A stretch of 18,590 nt of DNA from CAZRDB01 sp964598695 (lineage in GTDB: Bacteria > Armatimonadota > Zipacnadia > UBA1398), in contig CAZRDB010000092.1 in NCBI GenBank assembly GCA_964598695.1, positions 1-18,590 of the forward strand, read 5' to 3'. The notes below the pieces were generated by a model. It searched no databases. It was not told where the DNA came from and saw nothing but the letters and a program-made list of their open reading frames with translations. Below are positions 16,069 through 18,590 of the stretch, piece after piece (the stretch's first letter is position 1; the number at the start of each line of letters is the position of its first letter). Position numbers and translations under genes: made by a program.

Positions 16069-16976
16069 GCAGTCCCTGCGCCCCGCTCCCCGAGGAGGCG
16101 CCGCCCCCCGAGCCGCTCCGGGTCGACGGCCGAACCGTCGTGGCCGCCGTCGTCCTCGTCGGCCTGCTCCGTGCGGTGCTCCCGACTCTGCCGGTCCCTC
16201 GTTCGCCGCTTCTGGTCAACGCCGTCTCGCTCGCCTACCTCGCCGTCCTGATCCCCGCCGGCGCCGGCCTCAGCGTACTGGCGCACACGCGGAGCGGACG
16301 CACCCTCCTGGCCGCCTGCCTCCTCGGCGGCCTGGTGCTCGCGCTGCGGCTGACGGAAGTCAGCGGCCCGATGGGCGGCCTGCTGTACGCGCTGGGTGAC
16401 TGGGCCGTGTTCTGTGGCGCCGTCCTGCTCGGGACCGCGGCCTCCGCGATCGTTCGAGAGCCGAACCTGCTGCCGCCGATCTGTCTGACCGCCGCGGCCG
16501 TCGACTACGTCGCGATCCGCTACGGCGGGCCGACGGTGCAGGCGCTCGCCCGCGTGCCTGAGCTGGTTGAGGGCGCCTCGACCGCGCTCCCGGCCGTCGG
16601 CGCCGCAGTGGGCCCGCTGCCCGCCGGGACGATCCCGACCGGCGCACTCGCCGTCGTCGGCCTGGGCGACGTGCTGTTCCTCGGCCTGGCGTTCGGGACG
16701 GCCGGCCGCTTCGGCTTCCGCCTGACTCCGAGCGTCGTCTGGACCACGATCGGCGCCGCGGTGGGGATGGCCACCGTGCTGCTCACCGATCTCCCGCTGC
16801 CCGGGCTGCCGTTCATCGCGCTCGGCTGTGTGCTCCCGAACCTCGGCCGTTTTCGCTACACGCGGGGTGAGCTGGTCTCGCTCGCGATCGTCGCCGTCTT
16901 CTTGCTGCTGTTCTGCGTCGGGCTCGTCGCTCTCTCTGGCGGCCAGCCTCCCGACCTCCCGGGGGCGACGCCATGA
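16065..16976 (+). CDS. Polytopic membrane protein, possible presenilin-like GxGD protease
   Basis: A 303-residue protein with about eight or nine hydrophobic helices (roughly 23-42, 47-72, 80-97, 106-130, 134-152, 191-212, 224-241, 246-260, 269-291). Three segments resemble the presenilin/signal-peptide-peptidase active site, in order: VDYVAIRY with Asp147 late in a helix (compare YD-AISVY in family members), GLGD at 199-202 at the start of the next long helix (GxGD), and LPGLPFIALG at 245-254 (compare the PAL motif). The length is close to archaeal presenilin homologues of about 300 residues. These proteases cut transmembrane segments using the two aspartates. Differences: the first motif reads DY rather than YD, PAL reads PGL, and there is an extra C-terminal helix. 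It starts with GTG overlapping the previous stop and ends overlapping the next ATG. Certain as a membrane protein; the protease assignment is a hypothesis. Confidence 0.75.
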   Translation: MSSPCAPLPEEAPPPEPLRVDGRTVVAAVVLVGLLRAVLPTLPVPRSPLLVNAVSLAYLAVLIPAGAGLSVLAHTRSGRTLLAACLLGGLVLALRLTEVSGPMGGLLYALGDWAVFCGAVLLGTAASAIVREPNLLPPICLTAAAVDYVAIRYGGPTVQALARVPELVEGASTALPAVGAAVGPLPAGTIPTGALAVVGLGDVLFLGLAFGTAGRFGFRLTPSVVWTTIGAAVGMATVLLTDLPLPGLPFIALGCVLPNLGRFRYTRGELVSLAIVAVFLLLFCVGLVALSGGQPPDLPGATP

Positions 16977-17203
16977 GCCGGTCGCCCGCGCGCAGGCAGC
17001 CGCTCCGACTAACGACCCACCAGGTTCGGGCGCTCGTCCTGCTGTTCGGGCTGCTGGCCGGCGTCGCGCTGGTGCGCTACCTCTGGACGGGGCAGGGGAG
17101 GCCGGGGGATCCGCGTCTCACGGGCGCGCCGCGCGACCTGGTGTTCCCGTCCGATGCCTTTCGCGCGGCCGACGAGCGGGGTGACGGGGGGCCGGCGCGG
17201 TGA
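16973..17203 (+). CDS. Small single-helix membrane protein, unknown function
   Basis: A 76-residue protein whose basic N-terminus (MSRSPARRQPLRLTTHQ) is followed by one hydrophobic helix at about residues 20-37 (ALVLLFGLLAGVALVRYLW) and a polar tail of about 38 residues. The positive-inside rule predicts the N-terminus in the cytoplasm and the tail outside. No family recognised. It is real on positional evidence: ATG overlaps the previous stop (ATGA at 16973-16976) and its own stop overlaps the next GTG (GTGA at 17200-17203), so it is translated as part of the same unit. It could be a partner subunit of the polytopic protein or a membrane adaptor for the methyltransferase; neither is shown by the sequence. 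Confidence 0.7.
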   Translation: MSRSPARRQPLRLTTHQVRALVLLFGLLAGVALVRYLWTGQGRPGDPRLTGAPRDLVFPSDAFRAADERGDGGPAR

Positions 17204-18375
17204 GAGAGACGCGGTTCGCGCAGCTCCGCTCCGCCCTCGTGGGGGCACTGCGCGTGGATCGCTCGTCTCCCCTCGCGGCGCGGCTCGACGAGGTCTTCGC
17301 CGCCGTCCCGCGCCATCGCTTCCTCCCCCGCTTCCTCGGCATCGAGGGCGAGATCGCGGCAGGGCTCGAGCGGGCGGAGGAGCGGCTCTCCGAGGGACGA
17401 GCCCTTGAGGTCTACACCGACCAGCCGCTCCCGGTCTCGGTGGGAGCGCTCGCGCACCGCTCGACCAGCTCCGCGCCCGGCGTGATGTGGACGATGCTCG
17501 CGCTCCTCGAGCCGCGCGAGGGCCATCGGATCCTCGAGATCGGCACGGGCAGCGGCTACAACGCCGCGGTGCTGTCCCATCTCGTCGGGCCGGAGGGGCG
17601 GGTCACAACGGTGGAGTGCATCGAGAGCGTCGCCCAGGATGCCGCCGAGTGCCTGCGCCTCGAGGGCAACACGAACGTCGAGGTGCTCGCCGGCGACGGG
17701 ACCGCCGGGTGGCCCGCGGGAGGCCCGTACGACGGGGTGATCGTCACCGCGGCCGATCCCGACATCCATCCCGCGTGGTTCGAGCAGCTCCGTGAGGGCG
17801 GCCGTCTCGTGGTCGTCCTCGATGGCCTCTTCGGCGCTCGGCTCGCCGCGTGGCGGAAACGGGAGGGGCTGCTGGTCGGCGGTCTCGGGCTCCGCGTCTC
17901 ATTCGTGCCGATCGTCGGCTCGCACACGGGCTACCCCCGCATGCGGGCGCTCCGCGAGCAGCTCGCGGCGGCGTGGCGGCAGCTGCGCGCCGGCCCGGAC
18001 CGTGTGCTGCCGGAGGTCGCGCGCGAGATGGGCCCCGGGGTCGACACCGCCGCGGTGCTGGAGCTGTGCTACGGCGCGCGGGCCGACTCGGGTTTCCACC
18101 TCTCGGAGAAGCGCGAGGTGCTCCTGCTCTCGCGCGATGGCGCCGGCGTCGCGCGCGTTCCGCTCGGACTACTCGACGGCTGGTCGGCGATTCGCTGCCG
18201 GGGGGGAGAGGCGATTGACGGGGAGTTGGGCGCGCTCCGCGAGGCGCTGGGCGGACGCTCGCTCGGCCCCCACACGTGGCTCCCGGCCTGTGCTCGGCCG
18301 ATCGGCGGCACGGCGCCGCTGCCGCTGCCCCTGGGCGGCGAGCGGGAGCACTTCGAGTACTGCGTGCGGGCGTAG
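17200..18375 (+). CDS. Protein-L-isoaspartate O-methyltransferase-like protein with C-terminal extension
   Basis: A 391-residue protein. Residues about 20-210 are a PIMT-type Rossmann methyltransferase: PRHRFLPRF, then YTDQPLPV and STSSAPG at 88-94, which correspond to the PIMT substrate-loop TSSQP region, then AdoMet motif I EIGTGSGYNAA at 113-123 and the acidic strand end TTVE. PIMT transfers a methyl group to isoaspartate in aged proteins to start repair. Residues about 215-391 form an extra domain not present in ordinary PIMT of about 210 residues; it has no motif I recognise. Bacterial PIMT-like proteins of about 400 residues occur and some modify peptides rather than repair proteins, so substrate is open. 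GTG at 17200 overlaps the preceding stop (GTGA). It is the last gene of the cluster, followed by hairpin sequences. Confidence 0.82.
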   Translation: MRETRFAQLRSALVGALRVDRSSPLAARLDEVFAAVPRHRFLPRFLGIEGEIAAGLERAEERLSEGRALEVYTDQPLPVSVGALAHRSTSSAPGVMWTMLALLEPREGHRILEIGTGSGYNAAVLSHLVGPEGRVTTVECIESVAQDAAECLRLEGNTNVEVLAGDGTAGWPAGGPYDGVIVTAADPDIHPAWFEQLREGGRLVVVLDGLFGARLAAWRKREGLLVGGLGLRVSFVPIVGSHTGYPRMRALREQLAAAWRQLRAGPDRVLPEVAREMGPGVDTAAVLELCYGARADSGFHLSEKREVLLLSRDGAGVARVPLGLLDGWSAIRCRGGEAIDGELGALREALGGRSLGPHTWLPACARPIGGTAPLPLPLGGEREHFEYCVRA

Positions 18376-18432
18376 CGGCAGGCCCGCCGGGGCCATGCGG
18401 CCCCCCTTCGCAGCGCCGTGCGGCGGGGGAAG

Positions 18433-18484
18433 GGGGAGGAGCCCAGCCGCGTGCCTGAGCGCCGTCTGCGCCGGCTCTTCCCCT
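18433..18484 (+). terminator. Possible hairpin terminator after the methyltransferase gene
   Basis: GGGGAGGAGCC (18433-18443) pairs with GGCTCTTCCCC (18473-18483), 11 bp with one G-U, around a 29-base loop. Nearer the stop, GGGGCC-ATGC-GGCCCC (18389-18404) is a perfect 6-bp hairpin. Neither is followed by a real U tract, so intrinsic termination is only a suggestion. Confidence 0.22.
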
Positions 18485-18590
18485 CTCGCAGGATCCGGCC
18501 GCCGCGGCGCGAACGTAGGCTCCACAAGGTGGCCGACGGGATGGAGCACCGACAGCAGCGCAGACACGGCCAACGGGCGGCAGGCGAGCC

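Noticed and set aside
17200..17214. Shared N-terminal MRETR in three proteins (starts at 1728, 6639 and 17200)
   Set aside because: Five residues in otherwise unrelated proteins, one of them not exported; most likely coincidence with a GAGA-rich start region.
18541..18590. Possible start of a new plus-strand gene at ATG 18541, preceded by AAGGTGG 8 bases upstream
   Set aside because: Only 16 codons are visible before the window ends, the residues are unremarkable and basic, and a GTG at 18529 in the same frame is equally possible.

Overview
The window is 18.6 kb of strongly GC-rich, gene-dense bacterial DNA. Gene starts are typical (GGAGG-type ribosome sites, ATG/GTG and possibly TTG) and there are a few sigma70-like promoters. 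Two periplasmic-type parvulin proteins, signal peptides and a probable lipoprotein suggest a Gram-negative (diderm) bacterium. The taxon cannot be fixed from sequence alone. An NrpR-family regulator, best known from methanogenic archaea, points away from the classical model phyla. I saw no insertion sequence, phage gene, CRISPR array, tRNA or rRNA.

Layout. (1) Positions 1-1728, minus: a secreted tetratricopeptide-repeat protein that runs off the left edge. (2) 1974-6639, minus: a four-gene operon read right to left: beta-propeller (TolB/PD40-like) secreted protein, transglutaminase-like lipoprotein (ATGA overlap with the propeller gene), polytopic membrane protein resembling SpoIIM, and 16S rRNA methyltransferase RsmE. 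(3) 6771-8848, plus: galactokinase galK, then an HDOD signalling protein. (4) 8849-9320: a 472-base convergent gap with no credible gene but several long, perfect inverted repeats, a candidate structured RNA. (5) 9321-10469, minus: a protein with two GspE/MshE N-terminal-type domains joined by a Pro/Ala/Glu-rich repeat linker. (6) 10673-11230, plus: hypoxanthine phosphoribosyltransferase hpt, with two mutually exclusive hairpins upstream. (7) 11227-12216, minus: the NrpR-like regulator, with its own promoter and a 9-bp inverted repeat centred near the -35 box. (8) 12446-18375, plus: a six-gene cluster: membrane-anchored parvulin with TPR tail, rsmI, secreted parvulin, a polytopic protein with presenilin-like GxGD motifs, a small one-helix protein, and an isoaspartyl methyltransferase-like protein. 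The last four are joined by GTGA/ATGA overlaps.

The right-hand cluster is the most interesting part. Two prolyl isomerase/chaperone-like proteins, a possible intramembrane aspartyl protease and a protein-repair methyltransferase in one transcription unit look like an envelope protein-quality module, with rsmI embedded. A terminator-like hairpin with 14-bp perfect arms lies inside the first codons of rsmI and may set the ratio of the first gene to the rest. The divergent NrpR-like regulator could autoregulate and possibly influence this cluster; that link is inference. Small gaps not listed separately (1729-1973, 6640-6770 apart from the galK promoter, 18376-18590 apart from hairpins) show no gene I can defend.
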